Shown here one piece after another: positions 36,404 through 46,800 of a stretch of 64,000 nt of DNA. This DNA is from Rhodanobacteraceae bacterium (GTDB taxonomy: Bacteria; Pseudomonadota; Gammaproteobacteria; Xanthomonadales; SZUA-5): positions 68,767-132,766 of the forward strand of contig JACKOW010000011.1 of NCBI GenBank assembly GCA_024234055.1. The letters run 5' to 3'. A model generated the notes under the pieces. That model was not told where the DNA came from and did not search any database. It saw only the letters and a program-made list of their open reading frames with translations. Position 1 is the first letter of the stretch. Every line of letters begins with the position of its first letter. A program made the translations under genes and the position numbers.

Positions 36404-37648
36404 CTAGCCCGCGTGCTCGCGAATGAACTGGCGCACTTCCGGGTACACCACTTCGCGCCAGCGGCGGCCGCTGAAGATGCCGTAATGGCCGGCGCCCTTG
36501 ACCGTCAGATCGCGCTTGTCGGCCGGATCAACGCCGGGCGTCATGGCATGGGCAGCCTGGGTCTGGCCGACCCCGGAAATATCGTCCAGCTCACCCTCGA
36601 TGGTGAAGATGGCGGTGTTCCTGATCGCTTCCGGGGCGACGCGCTGGCCGCGCACATGCCATTCGCCACGCGGTAGCAGATGTTCCTGAAAGACCACGCG
36701 GATGGTGTCGAGGTAATACTCGGCCGGCATGTCCTGCACGGCGTTGTACTCATCGTAGAACTTACGATGGGATTCGGCGTCTTCCAGATCTCCGCGCAGC
36801 AGATCCTGATAGAAGTCCCAGTGTGAGGACATGTGGCGGCTCGGATTCATCGCCAGAAAGCCGGCATGCTGGAGAAAGCCCGGATAGACCTTGCGGCGGT
36901 GGCCGGGATAATTGCGCGGCACTTCGTGGATCACGTTGTTCTGGAACCAGCTCAGCGGCTTGGTGGTGGCCAGGTCATTGACCTGGGTCGGGCTCTTTCG
37001 GGTGTCGAGGGGGCCGCCCATCATCGTCAGTGAGCGCGGCAACTGCTCGCCGTCGCTGGCCATCAGCGACACTGCTGCCATCACCGGCACCGTTGGCTGG
37101 CACACGCTGATCACATGCAGCCGTTCGGCTCCGATATGGGCGATGAACTCCCGGATGTAGTCGATGTAGTCATCCAGATGAAAGGCACCTTGTTCGACCG
37201 GCACCATGCGCGCATCGACCCAGTCGGTGACGTAGACCTTGTGGTCCTTCAGCAGCGTGCGCACGGTATCGCGCAGCAGCGTCGAGTGGTGGCCTGACAG
37301 CGGCGCCACGACCAGCACCGGCGGATCATCCTTCAGATCGTTGACGGTAGCGGGATCGTCGGAGAAGCGCTTGAAGCGGATCAGGTTGCAGAAGGGCTTG
37401 GCCAGCACCGTGAACTCGACGATCGGTACCTGGTGTCCATGCGACTCAACGCTGCGGATGCCGAACTCGGGCTTCTCGTAATCCTTGCCGATGCGATACA
37501 GCAGCTCGTAGGTGGCCGCCAGACGGGATGCACCCGGAAGTCGCGACATGAAACTGCTTGGCTGCGAGTACATTTTTGCCGCCGCGTCAGAGAAGGCGAC
37601 GAAGGGACTCATCAGCGATCGCTGGAACTCATGGATCTGATACAGCAC
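36404..37648 (-). CDS. phaZ: Intracellular polyhydroxyalkanoate depolymerase
   Basis: Protein of 414 residues of the intracellular PHB depolymerase family, which mobilises native PHA granules. The nucleophile is expected to be Cys183 in ISVCQPTVPV, as in the Ralstonia-type PhaZa1, rather than the Ser of secreted enzymes. Conserved VYVTDWVDARMVP, DDYIDYIREFI and GHYGIFSGRRWRE segments are present; the latter carries the catalytic His. The start is a GTG with GGGAG upstream. No phaC or phasin gene is within the window. Confidence 0.92.
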   Translation of the reverse strand: MLYQIHEFQRSLMSPFVAFSDAAAKMYSQPSSFMSRLPGASRLAATYELLYRIGKDYEKPEFGIRSVESHGHQVPIVEFTVLAKPFCNLIRFKRFSDDPATVNDLKDDPPVLVVAPLSGHHSTLLRDTVRTLLKDHKVYVTDWVDARMVPVEQGAFHLDDYIDYIREFIAHIGAERLHVISVCQPTVPVMAAVSLMASDGEQLPRSLTMMGGPLDTRKSPTQVNDLATTKPLSWFQNNVIHEVPRNYPGHRRKVYPGFLQHAGFLAMNPSRHMSSHWDFYQDLLRGDLEDAESHRKFYDEYNAVQDMPAEYYLDTIRVVFQEHLLPRGEWHVRGQRVAPEAIRNTAIFTIEGELDDISGVGQTQAAHAMTPGVDPADKRDLTVKGAGHYGIFSGRRWREVVYPEVRQFIREHAG

Positions 37649-37939
37649 GGATGCGCGCTCCCCGAATTGGTGCAGAGCCTATGTTGCAGTGCACAAGGAA
37701 CCAGCGCCAGTGGCCAGAGGTCTACATTTGCAATCGTTGAGCCCAAACCGGCCCTATTGCTGTCAGATTTCACGCAGAGGCCACGGCTGAGCGCCGATGA
37801 CGGGGTCAGTTGCAACATTGATCAAGGTTGGAGGATTGCGGCTGGCTTCCTGATATATCGTCTACTGAAGCACCGGAAAGGCGCTCGGACTGGCTCGGGA
37901 TGAGTCAGGTCGTCCGCTGAATTACCACAGGAGAGCACC

Positions 37940-38287
37940 ATGCAGATTCAGGTCAATGCCGGTCACCACATCGAAGCCCGCGAGGCGCTGGTGGCCCGAG
38001 TCAGTGCAGATCTGAGCCGCGCGCTCGCGCGCATCAGCGATCACATCACCCGGATCGAAGTTCATCTGAGCGACGAAAACGGCGAGAAGAACGGTCAGCA
38101 CGATCATCGCTGCACGCTGGAGGCCCGTCTGGAGCGGCGCCAGCCGGTGGCCGTAACCCATCATGCCGCCACCCTGGATCTATCGGTCAGCGGCGCGACC
38201 AGCAAGCTGCTCAGGGTCATCGACAGTCAGTTCGGTCGGCTGGAAGACCGCCGCCGTGCGGATGACACGCGACCGGCTGAAATCTGA
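37940..38287 (+). CDS. HPF/RaiA-like ribosome-associated protein
   Basis: Protein of 115 residues with the beta-alpha-beta-beta-alpha pattern of hibernation-promoting factor/RaiA (MQIQVNAGHHIEAREALVAR, ITRIEVHLSDENGEK). It lacks the C-terminal dimerisation domain of long HPF and has a charged tail (RRRADDTRPAEI). Family members dock in the small-subunit decoding region during stasis; divergence from canonical HPF leaves this as a paralogue. AGGAG is well placed before the ATG. It converges on the phosphoglucomutase gene. The 290-base upstream gap shows nothing I can name. Confidence 0.75.
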   Translation: MQIQVNAGHHIEAREALVARVSADLSRALARISDHITRIEVHLSDENGEKNGQHDHRCTLEARLERRQPVAVTHHAATLDLSVSGATSKLLRVIDSQFGRLEDRRRADDTRPAEI

Positions 38288-38313
38288 AGTCAGCGACTGA
38301 ACTGACGCCGTGA

Positions 38314-39978
38314 TCAGGCGATCGCGGCGTCGACCACCTGCTGCGCCTGCTCGATGATGGCATCGAGGTGCTGCTCGTCGCAGAAGCTCTCGGCGTAGAT
38401 CTTGTAGATGTCTTCGGTGCCCGAAGGGCGTGCCGCAAACCAGCCCTGGGCGGTGATCACCTTGATGCCGCCCAGCGGCGCATCGTTGCCGGGGGCGCGA
38501 TCCAGCGTCTGCAGAATAGGGTCTCCGGCTAGCGTGCGGGCCTGCAGATCGGCAGCGCTCAGGCGGCCCAGTCGGGCGCGCTGCGTCCCGGAGGCCGCGG
38601 CCTCGACCCGTCGGCTGTGCGGCTCGCCGAGTTCGCCGGTCAGCGTGCGGTAGAGCTCGCCGGGATCGCGACCGCAGCGGGCGGTGATCTCGGCTGAGAG
38701 CAGCGCCGCCGTGATGCCGTCCTTGTCGGTGGTCCAGGCATTGCCGTCCTTGCGGACAAAGGTCGCACCGGCACTTTCCTCGCCGGCAAAGCCGAGTTCA
38801 CCCCGATGCAGGCCTTCGGCAAACCACTTGAAGCCAGCCGGTACTTCGTACAGTTCCCGGCCCAGCCGTGCCGCCACGCGATCGATCAGCGCGCTGCTGA
38901 CCACGGTCTTGCCGATGGCCGCGCCTGCACGCCAGCCCGTGCGCTGGCGGAACAGGTAGTCGATGGCCACACACAGATAGTGGTTGGATGGCAGCAGACC
39001 GGCGCTGGGGGTGACGATGCCATGGCGGTCGTAATCGGTGTCGCAGGCGAAGGCGATGTCGAAATTGCTTGCCATGCCGAGCAGACGCTGCATCGCCCAG
39101 GACGAGGACGGGTCCATGCGGATCGCACCATCCCAATCCAGACTCATGAAGGCAAAGCTCGGGTCCAGGTCCTGGCTGACCAGGTTCAGTCTCAGGCCGT
39201 AAGTCTCGGCAATGCGCGGCCAGTAGCGCAGTCCGGCGCCTCCGAGCGGGTCGACGCCGATGTTAAGATCTGCAGCGGCGATCAGGTCCAGATCCAGAAC
39301 AGAAGAAAGATCAGCGACATAGCTGCCAAGGTAGTCGTACTCGCGGGTGGTGTCCGCCGCCAGCGCCTGGCGCAGCGAGACCCGGCGTACGCCGGCCAGC
39401 TTGGCCTCCAGCAAGGCATTGGCGCGTGCTTCGATCCCGCGGGTGATGTCGGTGCCGGCCGGACCGCCGTCGCTGGGGTTGTACTTGATGCCGCCGTATT
39501 CGGGCGGATTGTGCGAGGGCGTGATCACCAGTCCGTCGGCCAGTCCCTGGTTGCGCCTGCGGTTGTGGCTGAGGATGGCGTGCGAGACCGCAGGTGTGGG
39601 CGTGTACTCGCCGCCGAGCGAGATCATGGCCTGGACACCATTGCCTGCCAGCACTTCGATCACGCTTTCGAAGGCTGGCTGCGACAGCGCGTGGGTATCG
39701 CAACCAACGAACAGCGGACCGTCGATGCCTTGGGCATGGCGGTATTCGCACACCGCCTGGGCGATCGCCTGCACGTGCCAGGCATTGAAACTGCACGAGA
39801 GCGCACGTCCGCGATGGCCCGAAGTCCCGAAGGACACCCGCTGCGCCGCCACGCCCGGATCGGGTCGCAGATCGCTGTAGGCGCTCAGCAGTGCGGAAAC
39901 ATCAAGCGGCGGCAATTGCGCCGCGCTCTGCCCGGCCAGCGGGCTCAAGTGGGAAGGCAAGCGGGTCGGCTCCGGCAA
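38314..39978 (-). CDS. pgm: Phosphoglucomutase (alpha-D-glucose specific)
   Basis: Enzyme of 554 residues interconverting glucose 1-phosphate and glucose 6-phosphate. The phosphoserine loop is TPSHNPPEYGG (Ser155), the metal loop CDTDYDRHG, the sugar-binding loop GFAGEESAG and the phosphate-binding loop RPSGTEDIYKIY. Length and the N-terminus (LSPLAGQSAAQLPPLDVSAL) align with E. coli Pgm. The start appears to be a TTG at 39978: no ATG or GTG occurs between it and the upstream in-frame stop. Confidence 0.94.
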   Translation of the reverse strand: MPEPTRLPSHLSPLAGQSAAQLPPLDVSALLSAYSDLRPDPGVAAQRVSFGTSGHRGRALSCSFNAWHVQAIAQAVCEYRHAQGIDGPLFVGCDTHALSQPAFESVIEVLAGNGVQAMISLGGEYTPTPAVSHAILSHNRRRNQGLADGLVITPSHNPPEYGGIKYNPSDGGPAGTDITRGIEARANALLEAKLAGVRRVSLRQALAADTTREYDYLGSYVADLSSVLDLDLIAAADLNIGVDPLGGAGLRYWPRIAETYGLRLNLVSQDLDPSFAFMSLDWDGAIRMDPSSSWAMQRLLGMASNFDIAFACDTDYDRHGIVTPSAGLLPSNHYLCVAIDYLFRQRTGWRAGAAIGKTVVSSALIDRVAARLGRELYEVPAGFKWFAEGLHRGELGFAGEESAGATFVRKDGNAWTTDKDGITAALLSAEITARCGRDPGELYRTLTGELGEPHSRRVEAAASGTQRARLGRLSAADLQARTLAGDPILQTLDRAPGNDAPLGGIKVITAQGWFAARPSGTEDIYKIYAESFCDEQHLDAIIEQAQQVVDAAIA

Positions 39979-40052
39979 GGGGAGCGCGACATCAAGGCCG
40001 CGACTCCGTCAAATCAAGGCCGCCGGTATAGCAGGTCGGGAAGGCTTGGACG

Positions 40053-40313
40053 AGGGCACGTTCAGCGAGGTCACGAGGGCACGTTCAGCGAGGGCATGAG
40101 GGCATGAGGGCACGAGGGCGGGACGACGCGACGGCAAGAGAGCACAAACTACCTCGGCGTCATTGCGAGGAGCGCAGCGACGAAGCAATCCAGGGTAGCG
40201 CCGCACACTCCTGGATTGCTTCGCTACGCTCGCAATGACGCCAGCACGATGCAAGATGCTTCGTACCCTCTTGCCCTCGCTTGGCTCTCACCGACAACCG
40301 ACAACCGACAACC
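40053..40313. repeat. Convergent GAGGGCAC words enclosing a nested hairpin repeat
   Basis: GAGGGCAC/GAGGGCAT words (40053-40120) face CCTCTTGCCCTCGC (40266-40280). In the spacer sits a separate long palindrome (40157-40241). Three tandem CCGACAA heptamers (40291-40311) then lead to the TAG stop of the protease gene. The arrangement is a shell of words around another repeat. Confidence 0.7.
40157..40241. repeat. Long palindrome GCGTCATTGCGAGG...CGCAATGACGC
   Basis: Left arm 40157-40193 (begins GCGTCATTGCGAGGAGCG, ends GAAGCAATCCAG) pairs with right arm 40211-40241 (CTGGATTGCTTCG ... CGCAATGACGC). I recall this family from many proteobacterial genomes. A second copy at 47556-47808 is split by another repeat. 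Confidence 0.85.
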
Positions 40314-40318
40314 AGCCC

Positions 40319-41806
40319 CTACTCCGGCTCGATCACGATGAACAGCGAGCCGGCGCCGCGCTTGACCAGCAGCAGCGTGGCGTCATTCTCGTCGGCGTCG
40401 CCGATGGCCTTGCGCAGGGCGCTGATCGAATCGACCTTCTTGCGGTTGGCTTCGAGAATGACATCGCCGCGGGCCAGGCCGGCGCGTGCCGCCGGGCCGG
40501 GCTGTACGCCGGTGATCAATACGCCGCCATCGATCTTGAGCTGTTCGCGCTGCTCGTCGGTCAGATCGGACAGCGCCAGGCCGAGTCGACTTTCGCGCTC
40601 CTCGGCCGGCTCGCCACCGCGCTTGCTGCCGCCAGCGCCCGCCACCGCTTCTTCATCCAGCTTGCCGATGGTGACGGTCAGTTCCTTGGTCTTGCCATCG
40701 CGCAGCACCTTGATCTTGGCCTTGGCACCCACCGGGGTGGCGCCCACCAGGGGCGGCAATTCGCCCGAGGTCTCCAGCACCTTGCCGTTGTAGCTGAGCA
40801 CGATGTCGCCGCGCTGGATACCGGCCTTCTCGGCCGGACCGTCGGGTTCCACCGAGGCCACCAGCGCGCCGCGCGGACGATCCAGGCCAAAGGCACGGGC
40901 CTCGCGGCCGCCCACCGGCTGGAACTGGATGCCAAGGTAGCCGCGTTCAACAAAGCCCTTGTCCGCCAGCTGCGTGGCGATCAGGGTGGCGGTGTTGATC
41001 GGAATGGCAAAGCTCAACCCCATGTAGCCGCCGCTGCCTGAGAGGATCTGCGAGTTGATGCCGATCACTTCACCCCGGGCGTTGAACAGCGGACCACCGG
41101 AGTTGCCCGGATTGACCGCAGCATCGGTCTGGATGAAGGGCACATAGGTTTCGCGCAGCTGGCGTTCGGTGGCACTGACGATGCCCTGCGTGGCGGTGTA
41201 GCTCATGCCGAAGGGTGCGCCGATGGCCAGCACCCATTCGCCAACTTCGATCTGGTCTGAATCACCCAGGCGGGCGACCGGCAGATCCTTGGCCTCGATC
41301 TCGATCAGGGCCACATCGGTGCGTTCATCCGAGCCCAGCACCTTGGCCTTGAACTCGCGATTGTCCGACAGCGTCACGGTGATTTCGTCGGCGTCCTTGA
41401 CCACATGGGCGTTGGTCAGGATGCGGCCCTCGCTGCCGATGATGAAGCCCGAGCCCGAACCGCGGCGCTCGGGAGCCTGTCCGCCGCCATCAGGTGCGCC
41501 CGGGTTGCCGGGGACACCGAAGCGCCGGAAGAACTCGCCAAAGGGACTGTCATCGCCGAACTGCTGGTGGAATCGGCGGTCCTCACCGCGCACGGCAATC
41601 TGCACCACGACCTCGCGGTTGCGGCGCACGATGTCACGGAAATCGGGCAGGGCGATGCCGCTGCTGGAAATGGCCGCAGCCGACTCTGCCGGGCGCGACA
41701 TTTCCGCGGCCTGGGCTTCGGCGCGGGTGCCTGATTGCGCGTACAGACCGGCGCCGATCGCGATGGCCACCAGGGTCACAACCACTCCAACTCGAGCTTG
41801 AGACAT
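40319..41806 (-). CDS. Do-family periplasmic serine endoprotease (DegP/DegQ-like)
   Basis: Protein of 495 residues with an N-terminal hydrophobic export/anchor segment (VGVVVTLVAIAIGAGLYA), a trypsin-like domain and two PDZ domains. The catalytic triad is visible: His134 (TNAHVV), Asp164 (RTDVALI), Ser236 (NPGNSGGP). PDZ1 begins near RGYLGIQFQPV and PDZ2 near DGGVLITGVQPG. It degrades or refolds misfolded envelope proteins. Its TAG stop is followed by CCGACAA-repeat DNA. Divergent from tamA, which also serves outer-membrane biogenesis. Confidence 0.93.
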   Translation of the reverse strand: MSQARVGVVVTLVAIAIGAGLYAQSGTRAEAQAAEMSRPAESAAAISSSGIALPDFRDIVRRNREVVVQIAVRGEDRRFHQQFGDDSPFGEFFRRFGVPGNPGAPDGGGQAPERRGSGSGFIIGSEGRILTNAHVVKDADEITVTLSDNREFKAKVLGSDERTDVALIEIEAKDLPVARLGDSDQIEVGEWVLAIGAPFGMSYTATQGIVSATERQLRETYVPFIQTDAAVNPGNSGGPLFNARGEVIGINSQILSGSGGYMGLSFAIPINTATLIATQLADKGFVERGYLGIQFQPVGGREARAFGLDRPRGALVASVEPDGPAEKAGIQRGDIVLSYNGKVLETSGELPPLVGATPVGAKAKIKVLRDGKTKELTVTIGKLDEEAVAGAGGSKRGGEPAEERESRLGLALSDLTDEQREQLKIDGGVLITGVQPGPAARAGLARGDVILEANRKKVDSISALRKAIGDADENDATLLLVKRGAGSLFIVIEPE

Positions 41807-41991
41807 AGGATCAGGATCTTCTAGTGGGAAGGGGGATACCGGGGCTTAGACAGCAATCGGTGTTCAGGTTCCGCGGCAGGCCCAGCCAATCAGACAGATT
41901 TAACGATTCGTGGCGTCGACTAGCCGGAGCTGTTCAGGGCAGTGGCGCCCACGTCAGTCCATATTGACGCCAGTCGCGCTATGTTTGGCCC

Positions 41992-43815
41992 ATGACATTG
42001 AAACACAAGCCCAAGAAGAACAGATTTCGGCAGCTGCTGCTGGTGGGCATGGCGCTGACGCTCCCTGCGTGCGCCACCCTGTGGGGCGACCAGGAAAAGG
42101 CGCCGCCGGTCGATTCCGCCGGCAGTGCTGCACCCAGGGACCGCAGCCAGCAGCGGGTGCGCATCTTCATCACCGGGGTCAAGGGTGAAATGCGCCAGGC
42201 TGTGTCGGGATCACTGGAGCTCAAGGGCCTGATGTCCCGAAGCGATGCCAGCGATGCCCTCGTGCGTCGCGTCTACGGGCGTGCGCCTGCACAGATGAGC
42301 AAGGCGCTGCAGCCATTCGGCTATTACCATGCCGAGGTCAAGAGCACGCTGGATCTGGACGGCAGCACCTGGATGGCGCGCTTTGCGGTCGATCCCGGCG
42401 AGCCGACCAAGGTCAGCGCGGTGTCCCTGGCGGTGGACGGCCCGGGGGGCGAGGACAAGGCGGTGAAACAGGCGGTGGCCGAGTTCGCGCCCGCTGTCGA
42501 CGCGCAGCTGGACCATCGGATCTACGAGGCCAGCAAGGCCCGGATCGAGGACGCGCTGGCCGAGCGCGGCTACCTGGACGCCGAGATCCTGCGCAAGCGC
42601 GTCGCCGTGCGACTGGCAGACCACAGCGCTCAGGTCGAACTGAAGTTCGCGTCCGGGCCGCGTTTTGCCTTCGGCCCGACCAGCTATCAGGGCTCGCAGC
42701 TGCCCGATGAGGTGCTCAGTGGCTATCTGCCCTACGAGCAGGGCAAGCCCTACCGGCTCGACAAGCTGATCGAGCTGCAGCAGCGTCTGCTTGACAGCGA
42801 TTACTTCAGCGAAGTCGAGGTCACTGCTGACAAGCCCAATGCCGTGGGCGAAACGGTGCCCATCGTGGTTCGCGTCTCCCCGGCCAAGCGCAGCGTCTAC
42901 ACCGGCGGTGTCAGTTTTGGCACCGACAGCGGCGTTGGTCTGCTCGGCGGCATGACCCGACGCTGGGTCAACCAATCCGGGCACAAGTTCTCCAGCCGCG
43001 CCGAACTCAGCCAACGACTGAACTCGGTGAGTGGCCAGTACCTGATCCCCCTGCGCGCGGCGGATCGCGAATCGATTGGCATCAACCTCGGCTACCGAGA
43101 CGAGGAAACCGATACCTCGACGCAGAAGGTCACCACCTTGCAGATCTCGAAGATCCGCGAGAACGACGAGGGTCTGTTCGCCTACGGGCTCGCCGCCCAG
43201 CTGGGCGACTTCGTGGCCGGCGAGATTCCAGGCTCAAGCACCTTGTTCTACCCGGAAGTGCGCTGGACCCGGCGTCTGGCCGACGATTTCCTGAGCCCGC
43301 GCCAGGGATGGTCCCTGAGCCTGGAGGCGCGCGGCGCGCCCGCCGGGCTGGGCGATGCTGCCTTTGCCCAGGTGCGGGCCGAGGCCAAGCTGCTGCGACC
43401 CCAGGGCGAGCGCAATCGCTGGTTCGCGCGGCTGGCGCTGGGTGCCCTGTGGACCGATGATTTCGAGCAGATGCCGCCGGAGCTGCGCTTCTACGCCGGC
43501 GGTGATCGCAGTCTGCGTGGATTCGCCTACCAGACCCTGGGACCGCCCAACGCCCTTGGAAACGTCGGCGGTGGACGCTATCTGGCGGTAGGCTCCTTCG
43601 AGTACGAAAAACATCTCTTCGGCGACTTCGGTCTGGCTGGCTTCGTGGATGCCGGCAACGCCTTCAACGCCGGTGATTTCGAGCTGGCCGCGGGTGTCGG
43701 TGTCGGCCTGCGCTGGCGCTCCCCGGTGGGACTGGTTCGGGTTGATCTGGCGCATCCGGTGGCCGGAGACGGCTCCGGCATTCGCCTGCACCTGACCATC
43801 GGGCCAGAGCTGTGA
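41992..43815 (+). CDS. tamA: Translocation and assembly module protein TamA
   Basis: Omp85-family outer-membrane protein of 607 residues that works with TamB in barrel or lipid trafficking across the periplasm. Three POTRA domains (about 50-290) precede the 16-strand barrel; GGDRSLRGFAYQTLGP is the conserved loop 6 RGF region and the protein ends near IRLHLTIGPEL. The N-terminus is basic (KHKPKKNRFR), hydrophobic, then LPACAT, which resembles a lipobox with Cys27. It overlaps tamB by four bases (GTGA). Confidence 0.93.
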   Translation: MTLKHKPKKNRFRQLLLVGMALTLPACATLWGDQEKAPPVDSAGSAAPRDRSQQRVRIFITGVKGEMRQAVSGSLELKGLMSRSDASDALVRRVYGRAPAQMSKALQPFGYYHAEVKSTLDLDGSTWMARFAVDPGEPTKVSAVSLAVDGPGGEDKAVKQAVAEFAPAVDAQLDHRIYEASKARIEDALAERGYLDAEILRKRVAVRLADHSAQVELKFASGPRFAFGPTSYQGSQLPDEVLSGYLPYEQGKPYRLDKLIELQQRLLDSDYFSEVEVTADKPNAVGETVPIVVRVSPAKRSVYTGGVSFGTDSGVGLLGGMTRRWVNQSGHKFSSRAELSQRLNSVSGQYLIPLRAADRESIGINLGYRDEETDTSTQKVTTLQISKIRENDEGLFAYGLAAQLGDFVAGEIPGSSTLFYPEVRWTRRLADDFLSPRQGWSLSLEARGAPAGLGDAAFAQVRAEAKLLRPQGERNRWFARLALGALWTDDFEQMPPELRFYAGGDRSLRGFAYQTLGPPNALGNVGGGRYLAVGSFEYEKHLFGDFGLAGFVDAGNAFNAGDFELAAGVGVGLRWRSPVGLVRVDLAHPVAGDGSGIRLHLTIGPEL

Positions 43816-46800
43816 GGCGGCGCATCCTGAAATGGGTGCTCATCGCGGCAGCGACGCTGCTGCTGTTGATGTCCCTGGCCCTGTACTGGCTGCTCTACAC
43901 CGAATCCGGGCTGGGCTGGACCCTGCAACGCGGGCTGGGCGCGGCTGGCGGCGGCATCGAGTACCAGCAGCTGCGCGGCAGCGTGGCTCAGGGTTTCGAA
44001 CTGGACACGCCGGTGATCAAGGTTCCGGGCGTGCGTATCAGCGCCGTGCAGCTGCGCATGAAGCTGCAGCCCTGGGCATTGCTGGGTGGCGAGCTCAGTC
44101 TGGAATCGCTGCGACTCTCGGGTGCCCGCTATACCTTTGAAGAGACCAGCGAGACCTCGGCAGATCGGGAGGCGGAGGCGGCGGGACGTCCCGGTGGGCT
44201 CGACCTGCCGGTGGATGTGGTGCTTCGAAACATCGAACTCCTGGCCAACGAGATCAATCTCGGTGGCGACGCGCCGGTCGTGTTTTCCGTGGGGGCGCGC
44301 GAGATTGCGCTGCGGGATGGCAAGCTTAAGGTGGAGGGTCTGTCGCTCAGCCAGGGCGAATTCGCCTTGCGCACCAGTGCCGCGGTCGATACCAATGCCG
44401 ACTGGGCCGGCGAGTTGGCCAGCGAAGGTGAGTGGACGCTGCCGGCCATTGCCCATCGCGGCAAGCTGACCTTGTCCGGCGATCTCGACGAGGTCAGTGT
44501 CGATCTGTCCCTGGAGGGCGGCGGCGCCGTCAATGTCGAGGCCAATCTGGCTCAGCCGCTGGAAACACCCGGCGTGCAGGGACGCTTTGGCGCCACGTCG
44601 CTGGATCTCCGGAGTTTTGGTCTGGATGCGCCGGTGCGCATGCTCGATATCGATCTCAGCTTCGACTATGCCAATGAAAAGCTCGGCATCCAGGGACCGG
44701 TGACGGTCGATGGCAAGACCCTCAATCTGACCGTAGCCGGTATCGGTATCGAGGACAATCAGGTCCATCTGGAACGCGCCGAGCTCAAATCGCGTGCCAT
44801 CGGCAGCCTGTCCTTCAGCGGCTTCTGGCCGCTCTCGGCCGAAGCCGAGCCGGGTGAGATCACGGGCACGATGAAGGGGCTCTGGTTGGGCGATTGGCGC
44901 GGCGATCTACCCAAGCCGGCGCCGCGTCTGGATGGCGATCTCAAGCTCGGCGGTCGCGCTGACGACTGGCAGCTGGATCTGGTCGGCAGCTGGCAACAGG
45001 GAGAGGCCACCGGCCCCATCCAGCTCAGTGCTGCAGGCACGCCCGAACGCATCGTCATTGCCCCCTCGCAACTGAGCTGGGCGCAGAGTCGGGTCGACCT
45101 GTCCGGCGCGATTGCCTTGGGCGACAACATGGGCATCGAAGCCGATTTGGCGCTGGCGGCACTCGATCCCGGCTTGTTGGTGCCAGAGTGGCCGGGCGCA
45201 TTGGACGGCAAGCTGCATGTATCGGTATCCATCGGCGAAGCAACGCGCTGGTCGCTGGGCGAGGTGGACCTCAAGGGTACGCTGCGCGATCAGGCGTTTG
45301 CTCTGAGCGGTGCCCTGGATGGGGCAGACGCCAGTCCCACGGCCGGAAAGCTGGATCTGGGCTGGGGCTCGGGGAAACTCGGCTTGAAGGTGGCCGACGA
45401 CGCTGCCATCAGCGCCGATCTGAATGATGTCGACCTGTCTCTGCTGGCGCCGATGAGTGGCACAGTGAGTGGCCGAATCAGCACCCGGCTGGACGGCGAT
45501 CGGGTGAATGCCACCGAGGCCACGCTGCAGTTGCGCGACTTCGAGAGCGACGGCATCAGCGCCGGCCTGATCGAGATCAGCAAGGGTAGCGACTGGGCGC
45601 TGGAGCTGACCGCCTCGGAAGTGACGCGGGATGGCGCCGTGATCAAGCCGCTGACGCTGAGCTTGAGCGGAAATCAGGCCGAGCATCGCTTGTTGCTGGT
45701 CGCCAGCGAAGCGCGAGGCAAGATCGCGGTGGGCCTGGGTGGCTCCTTGGTCGACGAGGTCTGGACCGGGGTGATCGACAAGGTAGATCTGGCTCCGATC
45801 CATGGCGCCGCTTGGTCGCTGGAGGAACCGGCGGCGCTGCGCCTGGCCGCGGATTCTACCAGCATGGCGCCCTTGTGCCTCCGCGCCGAGCCGGCACGGG
45901 CCTGCATCGGCTTGCAGCGCAGCGCCGAGCAGACGCTGATCGACATCAATCTGGTCGATCTGGCGCTCGCTGAGCTGCAAGCCTGGGCGCCGCCCAGCGA
46001 CTGGACCGTCACCGGCAAGCTCAGTGGTGGCGGCCAGCTCAGCCTCAATCCCGAGGGCCAGTTCGGCGGCAAGCTCGATTTCGGCATTGAAGCCGGCACG
46101 CTGCGCGGCGCCGCCCAAGGGGAGGAGCCGTTGGGCTTCGATGGTCTGGCCAGTTTCGACAGCGCCGCGGCTGAATTCAGAGCCCGGATCAACCTGATCG
46201 ATCACGGACAGGTCCAGGTGCGGGCCACCGGTCTGAACACGCCCGAGGGCGAATATGTGGCCAATCTGGACATCAGCGATCTCAGTCTGGTGGATGGTTT
46301 GACGGCTGAAGTCCAGTCCATGCGCGGCGCGCTCTCCGGCGAGTTGCGGGCGCCACTGTCAGAACCGTCGAGTGTGCAGGGACAGCTCGAAGCCACTGCC
46401 CTCAGCTTCGAGCTGCCGGCTGCCGGCCTGAAGGCCACTGACGGCAGTCTGACCGTGTTGTTCGAGAATGATGGCTTGCTGCGACTGGAGGGCGATCTGG
46501 GCATCGCGCCTGGCCGCCTGCATCTGCAGGGACTGATCGGTCTGGACGAGGAGGGTGGGTCCGAAATCACCATCCGCGGCGACAACGCGGCCTTGGTAGA
46601 CCTGCCGGCGGTGCGCCTGATCGGCGACAGCAATTTCGTGCTGAAGCGCAACCAGGAGGGCTTTCAGATCGAAGGCGGCGTGCTCTTGCGCGAGGGCAAG
46701 ATCGATCTGGACCGGTTTGCGCCGACGGTGCCCGCATCCGAGGATGTGGTGATCGTCGACGCGCCCGCGCCGCCACCGCCACTGCCGATCAAGGCTGATA

